From NCBI RefSeq assembly GCF_000949635.1, contig NZ_BAFN01000001.1, forward strand, positions 3,903,052-3,967,051: DNA of 64,000 nucleotides, in the 5' to 3' direction. Within the stretch, counting starts at the first letter, position 1. Each line of letters opens with the position of its first letter. This DNA comes from Candidatus Brocadia sinica JPN1 (lineage in GTDB: Bacteria; Planctomycetota; Brocadiia; Brocadiales; Brocadiaceae). Position numbers and translations under genes: made by a program. Shown piece after piece: positions 46,526-54,390 of this stretch. Under the pieces are notes generated by a model that searched no databases, had not been told where the DNA came from, and saw only the letters and a program-made list of their open reading frames with translations.

Positions 46526-46654
46526 TTATCCCTCCTTTTTCCAGGTGAATAGGATAACGAATATAAGCGCAATGGCGATAACCATAATCGCTTTTGGACT
46601 AATGTCCGGGATGACTGATTTTTCCATAGACAGGGATAATAATTTACCTATCAT
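46526..46654 (-). CDS. Tiny membrane protein (42 aa) coupled to lpdA
   Basis: ATG at 46654 with ribosome site aaggagg. The product starts MIGKLLSLSMEKSVIPDISP and has one membrane helix (KAIMVIAIALIFVILFTW) and a KKEG tail. Its TAA directly abuts the TTG start of lpdA, and its last codons (AAAGGAGGG) form the ribosome site for lpdA, so translation is likely coupled. No family is recognised. Confidence 0.7.
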   Translation of the reverse strand: MIGKLLSLSMEKSVIPDISPKAIMVIAIALIFVILFTWKKEG

Positions 46655-46696
46655 GATAATTTGCCTCCTTTTCAAATGAAAGATTTTTAGTAAAGA

Positions 46697-47122
46697 TCAT
46701 GTGCTCAAAAGATACTTATCAGAATGTGTTACTCTATGTAAATCCATAATATTTGTTATCTTTATCGTTAGTTGATACTCTTCTTGCGGATATTCTTTTT
46801 CAATCTTCTCTAACTCAGGTGCATAACCATTCAAAACAGCAACGATACTCTTTGAAACTGCCTTACCGATAATCTGATAACCCGTATCAGACTTTGCATC
46901 ATAAATGGCGATGGATATATTCGGGGCTTTTTGGATATTTTCAATTGTTTTTTTGCAAAACCACGACTTGAAAGCTATATGCTTTGTATCAGGTAAAAAA
47001 ATCAAGTCTTTCACTACTGCAAGATGTACCTCTCCCTTTTGATCAGAAGTTGCCACATAAAAGAGTTCTACTCTTTCAATAAAATTTTTAATTCGGCACA
47101 GAATATCTTCCGCTGATCCCAT
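46697..47122 (-). CDS. Pyridoxamine-5'-phosphate oxidase-like FMN-binding protein
   Basis: A 141-residue split-barrel flavoprotein-like protein (start MGSAEDILCRI; 7 further codons upstream overlap a terminator hairpin). Segments FYVATSDQKGEVHLAVVKDL and IENIQKAPNISIAIYDAK are typical of the PNPOx-like superfamily that binds FMN, heme or F420. The exact activity cannot be given. It is read in the same direction as the ladderane-type cluster but after a terminator. Confidence 0.75.
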   Translation of the reverse strand: MGSAEDILCRIKNFIERVELFYVATSDQKGEVHLAVVKDLIFLPDTKHIAFKSWFCKKTIENIQKAPNISIAIYDAKSDTGYQIIGKAVSKSIVAVLNGYAPELEKIEKEYPQEEYQLTIKITNIMDLHRVTHSDKYLLST

Positions 47123-47141
47123 CGAATATAAAATCCATAAC

Positions 47142-47182
47142 ACAAAGGCACATCAAATGCATAACGATTGATGTGCCTTTGT
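47142..47182 (-). terminator. Terminator hairpin at the end of the ladderane-type cluster
   Basis: A 15-bp perfect stem (acaaaggcacatcaa 47142-47156; ttgatgtgcctttgt 47168-47182) with an 11-base loop, 36 bp after the radical SAM stop. The T-tail on the minus strand is modest, so it could also work in both directions. Confidence 0.7.
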
Positions 47183-47217
47183 AACCTTCTTATTTAGGAA
47201 TACATAATTTGTTTATA

Positions 47218-48678
47218 TTATGTAGTGACGGCTTCCATAATGGGTTTTAAAACAGGCGCCGCACTTGATTTGTAACAATCTTTATAATAATCGCCGGAGT
47301 CATACAATTCTTTTAAATTCTGCAGGACCTGTTCGAACACTTGTTTCCAGTCAGAGCCTACCCTGAACGCAAACATGGAGTTTCTTGGATTTTTCGTTGT
47401 TTTAATAGAATTTCTGAAACGTGTTCTCAAGTTATCACCTGCGTAAACATGATCATAAACATATTGCATGCCTTCAATAAAGTCTTCTAACGTCATATCC
47501 ACTAACCGATGAACCACATGGGCAGTATCATAGTATTGCCAATCCTCCGGGTAATTTTTCCTGAAGATTCTCTTTTCTGAATCCAGTCTGGCGTAGAGTT
47601 GTGTCTTTGGGAACGGACAGTTGATGCCGAAGGTAAGAATATCAATATTATTCTCCAATATGAAATCAGTCATTCTTTTAAAGGAGTCTTTATCATCTCC
47701 ATCGGCTCCAAACACTACTGATCCCCAAACAACTAAACCAGCGTCGTGTATCTTTTGGATACAATCAAAATAACTATCAGTACCCAACTTAAGATTTACC
47801 CGCTTATTCATCTTCTGTAAAACGGCCTCATTGGTAGATTCGATACCGATAAGCATACCAAAATTACCACTCTTGGCCATATAACCCAGAGTTTCTGGAT
47901 CTTGGGAAATATTCAAGGCTGTGAACCCCAGCCAGTCTTTATGAATGCCGCGCTCTACCATGCCCTTGAAAAGATCCCGCGCCCTCTCGTTTGATTTTTT
48001 GCCATGCCCGTAAAAGTTGTCCTCCGCCAACATTAAACCTTTATAATCCGTTGCCGCCATCTCATCAAGAACATCCTCATAAGGTCTTTCCCTGAATTTT
48101 CTGCCTTGGAATGTGGGTACACTGCAGAAATCACAGTAGTTTGGACATCCTTTCGTTGTTACAATGGAGGAGAATTTATAATTATATTTTTTCTTCATGA
48201 GTTCTCGATTTGGATGTACCTTTTTCATCAGGCTGAGGGGGGGGAGCCCGCCTTGGTATACCTTTTTCAGTTTTCCTTCTTCAAAATCTTTTATGACCTG
48301 TGGCCACACCTCTTCTGCTTCACCCACAAAAACAGAATCAACGTAATTTGCTGCTTCTTCGGGCATTACGGATGCGTGTATTCCACCCATGATTACTGTC
48401 ATCCCCTTTTTCCTACACGCAGCAGCAATCTTATAAGCTCTTGGAGATTGATAGGTAACCGATGTAATGCATACAAGGTCAACAGGTTTAAAGGTGATTT
48501 CATCGTTATCATCTATTGCCAATTCGAGATTTTCGTCAATAACGTCAAATTCCCAATCGCCTGGTGTAAGGGCGGCAACGTAGGCAAGATTCAAAGGCAT
48601 CTGGACGATTACGGTAATACTCTCTTCACCATGCCTACCAGGCTTGTGTGGGTTAATCAACATCATTTTTCTTTTCAT
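47218..48678 (-). CDS. B12-binding radical SAM protein of the ladderane-type cluster
   Basis: A 486-residue enzyme with an N-terminal B12-binding-like Rossmann domain (about 1-150; VDLVCITSVTYQSPRAY, GGIHASVMPEEA, VFVGEAEE) and a radical SAM barrel with the 4Fe-4S cysteines C178, C182 and C185 (CPNYCDFC). The C-terminal 130 residues are family-specific. Such enzymes do methylation or carbon-carbon bond chemistry, and one is expected in ladderane assembly; the reaction here is inferred from context. It is the last gene of the minus-strand cluster, 4 bp after the desaturase. A run of 8 G lies in the gene near 48237-48244. Confidence 0.9.
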   Translation of the reverse strand: MKRKMMLINPHKPGRHGEESITVIVQMPLNLAYVAALTPGDWEFDVIDENLELAIDDNDEITFKPVDLVCITSVTYQSPRAYKIAAACRKKGMTVIMGGIHASVMPEEAANYVDSVFVGEAEEVWPQVIKDFEEGKLKKVYQGGLPPLSLMKKVHPNRELMKKKYNYKFSSIVTTKGCPNYCDFCSVPTFQGRKFRERPYEDVLDEMAATDYKGLMLAEDNFYGHGKKSNERARDLFKGMVERGIHKDWLGFTALNISQDPETLGYMAKSGNFGMLIGIESTNEAVLQKMNKRVNLKLGTDSYFDCIQKIHDAGLVVWGSVVFGADGDDKDSFKRMTDFILENNIDILTFGINCPFPKTQLYARLDSEKRIFRKNYPEDWQYYDTAHVVHRLVDMTLEDFIEGMQYVYDHVYAGDNLRTRFRNSIKTTKNPRNSMFAFRVGSDWKQVFEQVLQNLKELYDSGDYYKDCYKSSAAPVLKPIMEAVTT

Positions 48679-48682
48679 AAAT

Positions 48683-50143
48683 TTACCTCCAATTCTCCTT
48701 CTCCATAATTAAATTCGCTACACCCCATCCGGAAGAAACAACAGCACAAATTCCAGGGCCAGGCCTTGTCCAATGACCAGCCAGATACAGATTATCAATC
48801 GGCGTCTGATGGGGAAGTCTATTATCCCATATTTGATCCACACCGACCTCCCAACCATAAGCGGCCCCATTGGTATTTAACGTGTACCGCTCCAGGGTTT
48901 TTGGGGTGGCTGCATCTTTTACTTCGATATATTTTTTTATATCAGGAACATATTCTTCCAGTCGATTTGTTGTCTTTACTATCATGCTTTCTTTAAAAGA
49001 TTTCCAATCAGTAATATCTTTATATTTCTCTTTTTCCATATAAACAACTACAGAGATTATTTGTTTGCCCGCAGGGGCAAGATTTGGACATATCTTTGTC
49101 GGAATTGATACATACATCCACTCGGCATTCCCGTAACTTGCATCTGTGGCAGTATGATAAAATCCCCTTTGTAATTTGCTTAAATCTATGCCTTCACCTA
49201 TGCCCAAATACAAAAGGAAAAAGGAACAGCTTTCCTTCATTTTTCGAATTCTTTGAAGGAACGGTGTATCTAATTTACATTCTAACAATTCAAAAAAAGT
49301 CTGTCGGGCATCAATGTTTGAAACAACCAGGTTTGAGTATATTTCTTTCCCTTCTTGTAACTTGACACCAACAGCAGTTTTGTCGGTACATAAAATTTTT
49401 TCGGCTTTGGATGATAACATAATATGCCCGCCAAAATCAATAAATTTCTTAAAAATTGCATTAGCAAACTCTTGTGTACCGCCAGCAGGAAAAAAGGCGC
49501 CATCTTTGAGATAATTGACCATCATCTGACACATACCAATAGCAGAAGTCTGAGCAGGGGGGAGCCCTATGTAACCCCATTGACCGGAAAGTATCATCTT
49601 GAGCTCGTCATTCTTTAAAAAAGCATTTAGCATCTCACCATATGTCTGGTTTCTGTATTTATCTATAATTTGGCTTTTCTCATTATTAAATGTAGCACGG
49701 TAGAGTTTTAGAAAATCCTGAAAGAAATGTTTAATACTATCTTTTTCCGATGGATAGCGACTCTGCAAGCGTACGATATAGTTGTCCAAATCGGCTGGAA
49801 TTTCTATGGTAAAGTTGGGGAAGATCAAATGGTCCATTGGGTCGAGAGGATAAAAATCCATCTCTATCCCCAAAGTTTTAAGGCAACGCCCTACAATACC
49901 CCATTTTCCACAACCCCCAATATGATGAACTGCCGCATCAAAATTGAAACCCTTCCTTTTAAATGAAGTGCAATAACCGCCCGGGATGAAATGCTGCTCC
50001 ACTACGAGTACTTTTTTCCCGTGTTTGGCAAGGAATGTACCGCAAACCAGACCTGCGATGCCCGCGCCAATCACAATTGCATCATAATAAGGATAGAGCC
50101 TATCCTTATTAGTGGATTGAATGCATCGATTGGAAGATATCAT
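48683..50143 (-). CDS. CrtI/phytoene-desaturase-like FAD oxidoreductase
   Basis: A 486-residue flavoprotein of the phytoene desaturase/carotene isomerase family. The N-terminal FAD motif YDAIVIGAGIAGLVCGTFLA is followed by EQHFIPGGYCTSFKRKG and DAAVHHIGG; the C-terminal FAD motif is LYLAGHWTRPGPGICAV. In this cluster the likely substrate is an acyl-ACP-bound polyene or cyclobutane intermediate rather than a carotenoid, as no carotenoid genes are nearby; that is inference. It begins 3 bp after the KS-beta stop. Confidence 0.9.
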   Translation of the reverse strand: MISSNRCIQSTNKDRLYPYYDAIVIGAGIAGLVCGTFLAKHGKKVLVVEQHFIPGGYCTSFKRKGFNFDAAVHHIGGCGKWGIVGRCLKTLGIEMDFYPLDPMDHLIFPNFTIEIPADLDNYIVRLQSRYPSEKDSIKHFFQDFLKLYRATFNNEKSQIIDKYRNQTYGEMLNAFLKNDELKMILSGQWGYIGLPPAQTSAIGMCQMMVNYLKDGAFFPAGGTQEFANAIFKKFIDFGGHIMLSSKAEKILCTDKTAVGVKLQEGKEIYSNLVVSNIDARQTFFELLECKLDTPFLQRIRKMKESCSFFLLYLGIGEGIDLSKLQRGFYHTATDASYGNAEWMYVSIPTKICPNLAPAGKQIISVVVYMEKEKYKDITDWKSFKESMIVKTTNRLEEYVPDIKKYIEVKDAATPKTLERYTLNTNGAAYGWEVGVDQIWDNRLPHQTPIDNLYLAGHWTRPGPGICAVVSSGWGVANLIMEKENWR

Positions 50144-50146
50144 GAA

Positions 50147-51388
50147 TTACGGCTTGTATTTGGAGATAATTAAGGATGAGTTGTTTCCCAATCGCGAGAA
50201 GGTGTTGATAAGGACATTTTTGACTGGCAAGACTCTTGCGGTATTGGCTACATAATCTAAATCACATTCAGGATCACGTTCCTTATAATTAATTGTGGGT
50301 GGAACTGTGTGTGTATTCATGGACATCACTGCGGCTATTGTCTGCAATGCTCCTGAGGCATCATAACATTCACCTGTCATAGACTTTATTGCTGTAACAG
50401 GGATGAGATTTGCCCTCATGCCGAAGACTTCTTTAATAACGCTGGTTTCCATTGCATCACCATAAACTCCAGAATAAGCATTGGCAGATATGTAAGAAAT
50501 ATCATTCAACGTCAGGTTTGCGTCATGAATGGCACCCGTGATAGCTCTTTTATTGCCGTCTATTTGATAATCTCTGCTAACAGTCATCTTAGGGTCAAAT
50601 GCGGTTCCGTAACCCTTGATTTCTGCATAAATATGCGCATTTCTCCTGAGTGCATCTTCTAAGGTTTCAAGAATGACTAAAGCCGATGCTTCGCCAATGA
50701 TCATCCCATTGCGCCTTTTGTCAAAGGGTGCACAAATTTCCTCAGTCCCATCCTTACTTCCCGATAATATTTTAGAATTATGTGCTCCCCAAAAGATGTC
50801 GTGGGTTAATCCGTGCACGCCTCCGGCAACTACAGCCTTTACCCGACCCATCCGAAGGAAATCAGAGGCGTAAATAATTGCATCGATGCTACTTGTTACG
50901 CCGTTTGAGATTGTTGTATTCAGTCCTGTTGCCTTGCAAAAAATAGAGGCACGGCTTGCCGGCGCATTCAGGACGGTGTTAGGAAAGTCCATGGGATTAA
51001 CATAATTAGGGCCTTCACGCAAAGACTGAAAATCGAAAGAACTGATGCTGTCAATACTTCCATACGTAGAACCAACGACAATACCTAATTCGTCACCGTT
51101 GTAGGTATTATTTTCCAAGTTAGCATCCTTAATGGCAAGAACCGTTGCAGATGATACAAGAAGGGATGTTCTGTCAATATGACGAATTCCCTTTTGGCCA
51201 AGGTAGACCTTTGCGTCAAAATCAGAAATCTCGCCGGCTTGTTTACTGTGAAATTTACTTACGTCAAACAAGGTGATGGGTTTAATGCCCGATACCCCAT
51301 TGGTTAAATTCTTCCAAAAAATTTCCTTATTACTCCCAATAGATGAGATAACTGAAACACCTGTAACAACAATCCTCGTTTTTTCCAT
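50147..51388 (-). CDS. Ketosynthase-like protein lacking all catalytic residues (KS-beta / chain-length-factor type)
   Basis: A 413-residue FabF-fold protein. Aligned with its neighbour at 51443, the nucleophilic Cys is Val164 (TTISNGVTSSIDAI in place of [13 protein letters not shown]), the first His is Asn (SANAYSG in place of SAHGTGT) and the second His is Glu (IKSMTGECYD in place of [10 protein letters not shown]); the Lys of IKSM remains. It cannot condense acyl chains by itself. The pairing with an intact ketosynthase copies the KS-alpha/KS-beta heterodimers of type II polyketide synthases, where the dead partner sets chain length. Confidence 0.88.
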   Translation of the reverse strand: MEKTRIVVTGVSVISSIGSNKEIFWKNLTNGVSGIKPITLFDVSKFHSKQAGEISDFDAKVYLGQKGIRHIDRTSLLVSSATVLAIKDANLENNTYNGDELGIVVGSTYGSIDSISSFDFQSLREGPNYVNPMDFPNTVLNAPASRASIFCKATGLNTTISNGVTSSIDAIIYASDFLRMGRVKAVVAGGVHGLTHDIFWGAHNSKILSGSKDGTEEICAPFDKRRNGMIIGEASALVILETLEDALRRNAHIYAEIKGYGTAFDPKMTVSRDYQIDGNKRAITGAIHDANLTLNDISYISANAYSGVYGDAMETSVIKEVFGMRANLIPVTAIKSMTGECYDASGALQTIAAVMSMNTHTVPPTINYKERDPECDLDYVANTARVLPVKNVLINTFSRLGNNSSLIISKYKP

Positions 51389-51442
51389 TACAAACCTCTG
51401 TTATAAGGTACTAATTCAGTTCCAGAGAACTGTTTGTTTTTT

Positions 51443-52669
51443 TCACGTTCTACCAGTAAATTTTTTTACAACTAAACAGCTATTATTACCACCAAATGCA
51501 TGAGCATTATTCAGTGCGATATTTACCGTTTGTTTTCTTGCTACATTAGGTACATAATCCAGATCACATTCCGGATCTGGTGTTTCATAATTAATCGTTG
51601 GGGGAATGATATCGTTTTGGACAACCAATGCACAGGTAATGGCTTCTATTGCACTGGCAGCGCCCATTGTATGACCAATCATTGATTTTATTGAACTAAT
51701 TGCGAGATGCTCAGGTTTATCTCCAAATACCTTTTTAATAGAGATCGTTTCAGCTTTGTCATTGGCAGGGGTTCCTGTTCCATGGGCGCTGACATACTGG
51801 ACGTCTTCAGGTTTTAGATTTGCGCTTTTTAAGGCTTTTTTCATAGCGGAGACAACGCCTTCCCCGTCGGGATGAGGGATAGTTATATGATAGGCGTCAC
51901 AGCTAAGGCCGTAGCCAATGATTTCGGCATAAATATTTGCATTTCTCTCCATCGCATGATCAAGTGATTCTAAGAGAAGCATGCCTGCGCCTTCACCAAC
52001 CATCATGCCTTTCCTGTTTTTGTCAAATGGCTGACATATCTCTGGGGCAATGGCGCCCAATCTGGCAAATCCTGTATAGGCAACCTTCGAAAAAGGGTCT
52101 GAACCGCCAGCAACCATCATATCCACACGCCCGAACTTAATCAAATCATAAGCATATCCAATTGCATAATTACCCGCTGCGCATGCTGTGGGGATAATAG
52201 TATTGGGGCCTTTGAAACCAAATTCAATGGCAACGTTAGCAGGAATATTATTACACGGATGCATAAGAAACAAATCAGGGTCTACTTTATCTTCACCCTC
52301 TTTGTGTCGTATATAATTGACTTTTTCCAGTATTTGTATTTCTCCCGCAGTAGTTCCTACAGAAACTCCAAACCTTTCTAAGTCAACGGTATGGATGTCA
52401 AGCCTGGCATCATTCAGAGCAAGCTTTGTTGCCGCAATCGCAAATTGAGAACCTTTGCCAATTTTTTTAAGGACGCCATTTTTTATATAATCGGAATACT
52501 TGAAGTTTTTTACTTCGCATCCTTTATGTACCTTATATCCGGAAGTGTCAATGCACGTCACATCATCAACACCAGATACCCCAGTGATTAGGGCACTCCA
52601 GAATGTGTCCTTTCCCGATCCGATAGGGGTGATCATACCTACGCCTGTTATAACCACACGTTTATTCAT
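51443..52669 (-). CDS. fabF: Beta-ketoacyl-ACP synthase II-type (KS-alpha)
   Basis: A 408-residue condensing enzyme with the complete Cys-His-His triad: C163 (IPTACAAG), H296 (SAHGTGTP) and H333 (SMIGHTMGA), plus K328. It extends acyl-ACP chains by two carbons with malonyl-ACP. It is followed by the inactive partner after 54 bp and preceded by FabZ (12 bp). In the ladderane-type cluster it probably builds a specialised acyl or polyene chain rather than bulk fatty acids. Confidence 0.93.
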   Translation of the reverse strand: MNKRVVITGVGMITPIGSGKDTFWSALITGVSGVDDVTCIDTSGYKVHKGCEVKNFKYSDYIKNGVLKKIGKGSQFAIAATKLALNDARLDIHTVDLERFGVSVGTTAGEIQILEKVNYIRHKEGEDKVDPDLFLMHPCNNIPANVAIEFGFKGPNTIIPTACAAGNYAIGYAYDLIKFGRVDMMVAGGSDPFSKVAYTGFARLGAIAPEICQPFDKNRKGMMVGEGAGMLLLESLDHAMERNANIYAEIIGYGLSCDAYHITIPHPDGEGVVSAMKKALKSANLKPEDVQYVSAHGTGTPANDKAETISIKKVFGDKPEHLAISSIKSMIGHTMGAASAIEAITCALVVQNDIIPPTINYETPDPECDLDYVPNVARKQTVNIALNNAHAFGGNNSCLVVKKFTGRT

Positions 52670-52681
52670 AAGATAATTTTA

Positions 52682-53137
52682 TCAACTCGATATTAATGAG
52701 CTTTTATCTGCAATTCCAAAAGTCAGAGTTGCCTTAGCAACCGCTTTTTCATCAACCGCTACTGCTGCCTGAACGATGGCTCCCTTGGAGACAATCTTTT
52801 CTACAGTGATTTCTATGAAGATTTGGTCGCCGGGAAAGACGGGTTTTGTAAACCGAGCATTATTTACTGATGCCAATAAAAAAACCGTATCCCTGTTATT
52901 TTTGGTGGGGAGGCTCTTCCTGAACAGGATGATAGAAGCCTGTGCCATTGCCTCGATGATCAAAACCCCTGGCATGATGGCAAAGTCTGGGAAATGTCCA
53001 ACAAAGACTGGTTCATTGCCGGAGACATTTTTTACACAAACAATTCTCTTTCCCTCTTCAAACTCAATAACTTTATCTATAAACAAAAAAGGGTATTTTT
53101 GGGGAAGAAGAGACCGGATTTCTTCAAAAAGCATCAT
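52682..53137 (-). CDS. fabZ: 3-hydroxyacyl-ACP dehydratase FabZ
   Basis: A 151-residue FabZ with LLPQKYPFLFIDKV, the active-site block GHFPDFAIMPGVLIIEAMAQ (His), and FTKPVFPGDQIFIEI. It dehydrates 3-hydroxyacyl-ACP to enoyl-ACP. It lies between ACP and KS-alpha in the minus-strand cluster. No enoyl reductase gene is in the cluster, so a chain made here could keep its double bonds, as a polyene route to ladderanes would need; that consequence is inferred. Confidence 0.93.
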   Translation of the reverse strand: MMLFEEIRSLLPQKYPFLFIDKVIEFEEGKRIVCVKNVSGNEPVFVGHFPDFAIMPGVLIIEAMAQASIILFRKSLPTKNNRDTVFLLASVNNARFTKPVFPGDQIFIEITVEKIVSKGAIVQAAVAVDEKAVAKATLTFGIADKSSLISS

Positions 53138-53214
53138 TTACTGTAGCCCATCATCTCGTTCATCACAAAATATTAACCAATACAATATACATTCTCACCC
53201 TGTCATTTGAAGCT

Positions 53215-53493
53215 TTAAGATGAAAGTTTTCCGCTTTCTGCCAAGACAGATTTCGTTAGATCAATGGTAGCACTTAGGGATGTAATATCAACAAGCTTTT
53301 CTTCGGGGATTTGCACCTTGAATTTTTTCTCAATAAGTGCAAGAATTTCAAGGGCCAAAAGGGAATCAATCTCGAGGTCTTTAAAAAAATTTGCATCTCT
53401 TTTGTCCCAAATTTCTTTTTCATCTAGTTCTGTAACCTCAGCGACTATTGCAGTTACACCTTTTTCAATTTCTTCAGCGTTCAAAATCGTCAT
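53215..53493 (-). CDS. Acyl carrier protein of the ladderane-type cluster
   Basis: A roughly 92-residue ACP. The phosphopantetheine Ser is in the family motif (LEIDSLLALEIL). Helix I begins IEKGVTAIVAEV. The start is uncertain: ATG at 53493 abuts a ggagg and is too close, TTG at 53512-53514 lacks a site, and TTG at 53484 has the best spacing (8 bases). It is the first gene of the minus-strand cluster ACP-FabZ-KS-alpha-KS-beta-desaturase-radical SAM and supplies the tethered substrate. Confidence 0.9.
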   Translation of the reverse strand: MTILNAEEIEKGVTAIVAEVTELDEKEIWDKRDANFFKDLEIDSLLALEILALIEKKFKVQIPEEKLVDITSLSATIDLTKSVLAESGKLSS

Positions 53494-53663
53494 CCTCCAT
53501 AATAAACTGCTCAAAACAATAAAGCAACCGCCGTAGCTAAAACTCAGCGGAACATAGTAGCAGACGTAGTTTCTCTTGTCAATAATATTTTGGCAATAAA
53601 TCCGAAACGTCTGATAATGTATATTATGTTACAATGCAAAACCTCTTCTAGTTACCTTCACGA

Positions 53664-54281
53664 TTATTTACTCCTTCTGAACATCCGCTTCTCTTGCCTT
53701 GCTTCTCGCCGTCTGTATTTATCCAATTCTCTCAATGCCTTATAGAGTTGCATTTCTAGTATTGTTTCATATTCAGACAGATCCGCGATTCTGTTTTTAT
53801 TTTCGATTATTTTTAATGCCTTTAATTGTGTCAGTTCTTTGTCACTCCTTTTTCTGGTTCTAAAAAACCCTTGCTCATATTCCTGAATACATGATGACTC
53901 ATACTCCATTATCTGGCTTTCAATCCTCAAGCATCGTTTTAACCGCCAGACACTTGAAACGATACGGTCTACAATAATCGATTCTATTTCATCTGAGGGT
54001 TTCAATACATTGAGAAGTCTGTTTCTAACCTCATCAAGGTCGGCCTTGCTTTCACCTTCTATCAATATTTCACTGCTAAAGATATGCTGTTTTAAAGCAT
54101 CTTCCGTCTCCGTGGATTTTATTGATTCTGACGGCACCGCGCCTTCTCTCTTTTCCATTTTCGCAGCATGTGGTGTCTCAATTGACTCAACTATGGTACT
54201 CATTATTTTATCTACTTTTTCTTTACCGGAGGTTTCCTTATTTTTCCCCCGCAAAATATCTTCTTTTAATATTGCAGACAT
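53664..54281 (-). CDS. Coiled-coil protein of unknown function
   Basis: A 205-residue soluble protein; ATG at 54281 follows aaggagg. The N-terminal half is Lys/Glu/Ser-rich and likely disordered; residues from about 80 on are helical (DEVRNRLLNVLKPSDEIESI; then a basic C-terminal coiled region ending RQEKRMFRRSK). No enzyme motif is seen. It follows the ACP gene by 150 bp in the opposite transcription order, so it is not part of that operon by position. I recognise no family. Confidence 0.7.
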   Translation of the reverse strand: MSAILKEDILRGKNKETSGKEKVDKIMSTIVESIETPHAAKMEKREGAVPSESIKSTETEDALKQHIFSSEILIEGESKADLDEVRNRLLNVLKPSDEIESIIVDRIVSSVWRLKRCLRIESQIMEYESSCIQEYEQGFFRTRKRSDKELTQLKALKIIENKNRIADLSEYETILEMQLYKALRELDKYRRREARQEKRMFRRSK

Positions 54282-54390
54282 TGTTCCTCCTTTTCTTCTC
54301 AAAACATCTTTATTGCTTCATTATCATAAAAAACAAGGTATTTACCTTTCTACCTTTTTCTCCGCGAGAAAAAGAATCCCTCAAAAATTA

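Noticed and set aside
48106-48708. 200-codon plus-strand frame opposite the radical SAM gene
   Set aside because: It covers the radical SAM cysteine region on the other strand; no start signal and an unlikely composition.
48683-50143. Carotenoid biosynthesis gene
   Set aside because: The CrtI-like enzyme has no phytoene synthase or other carotenoid genes nearby and is embedded in an acyl-ACP cluster.
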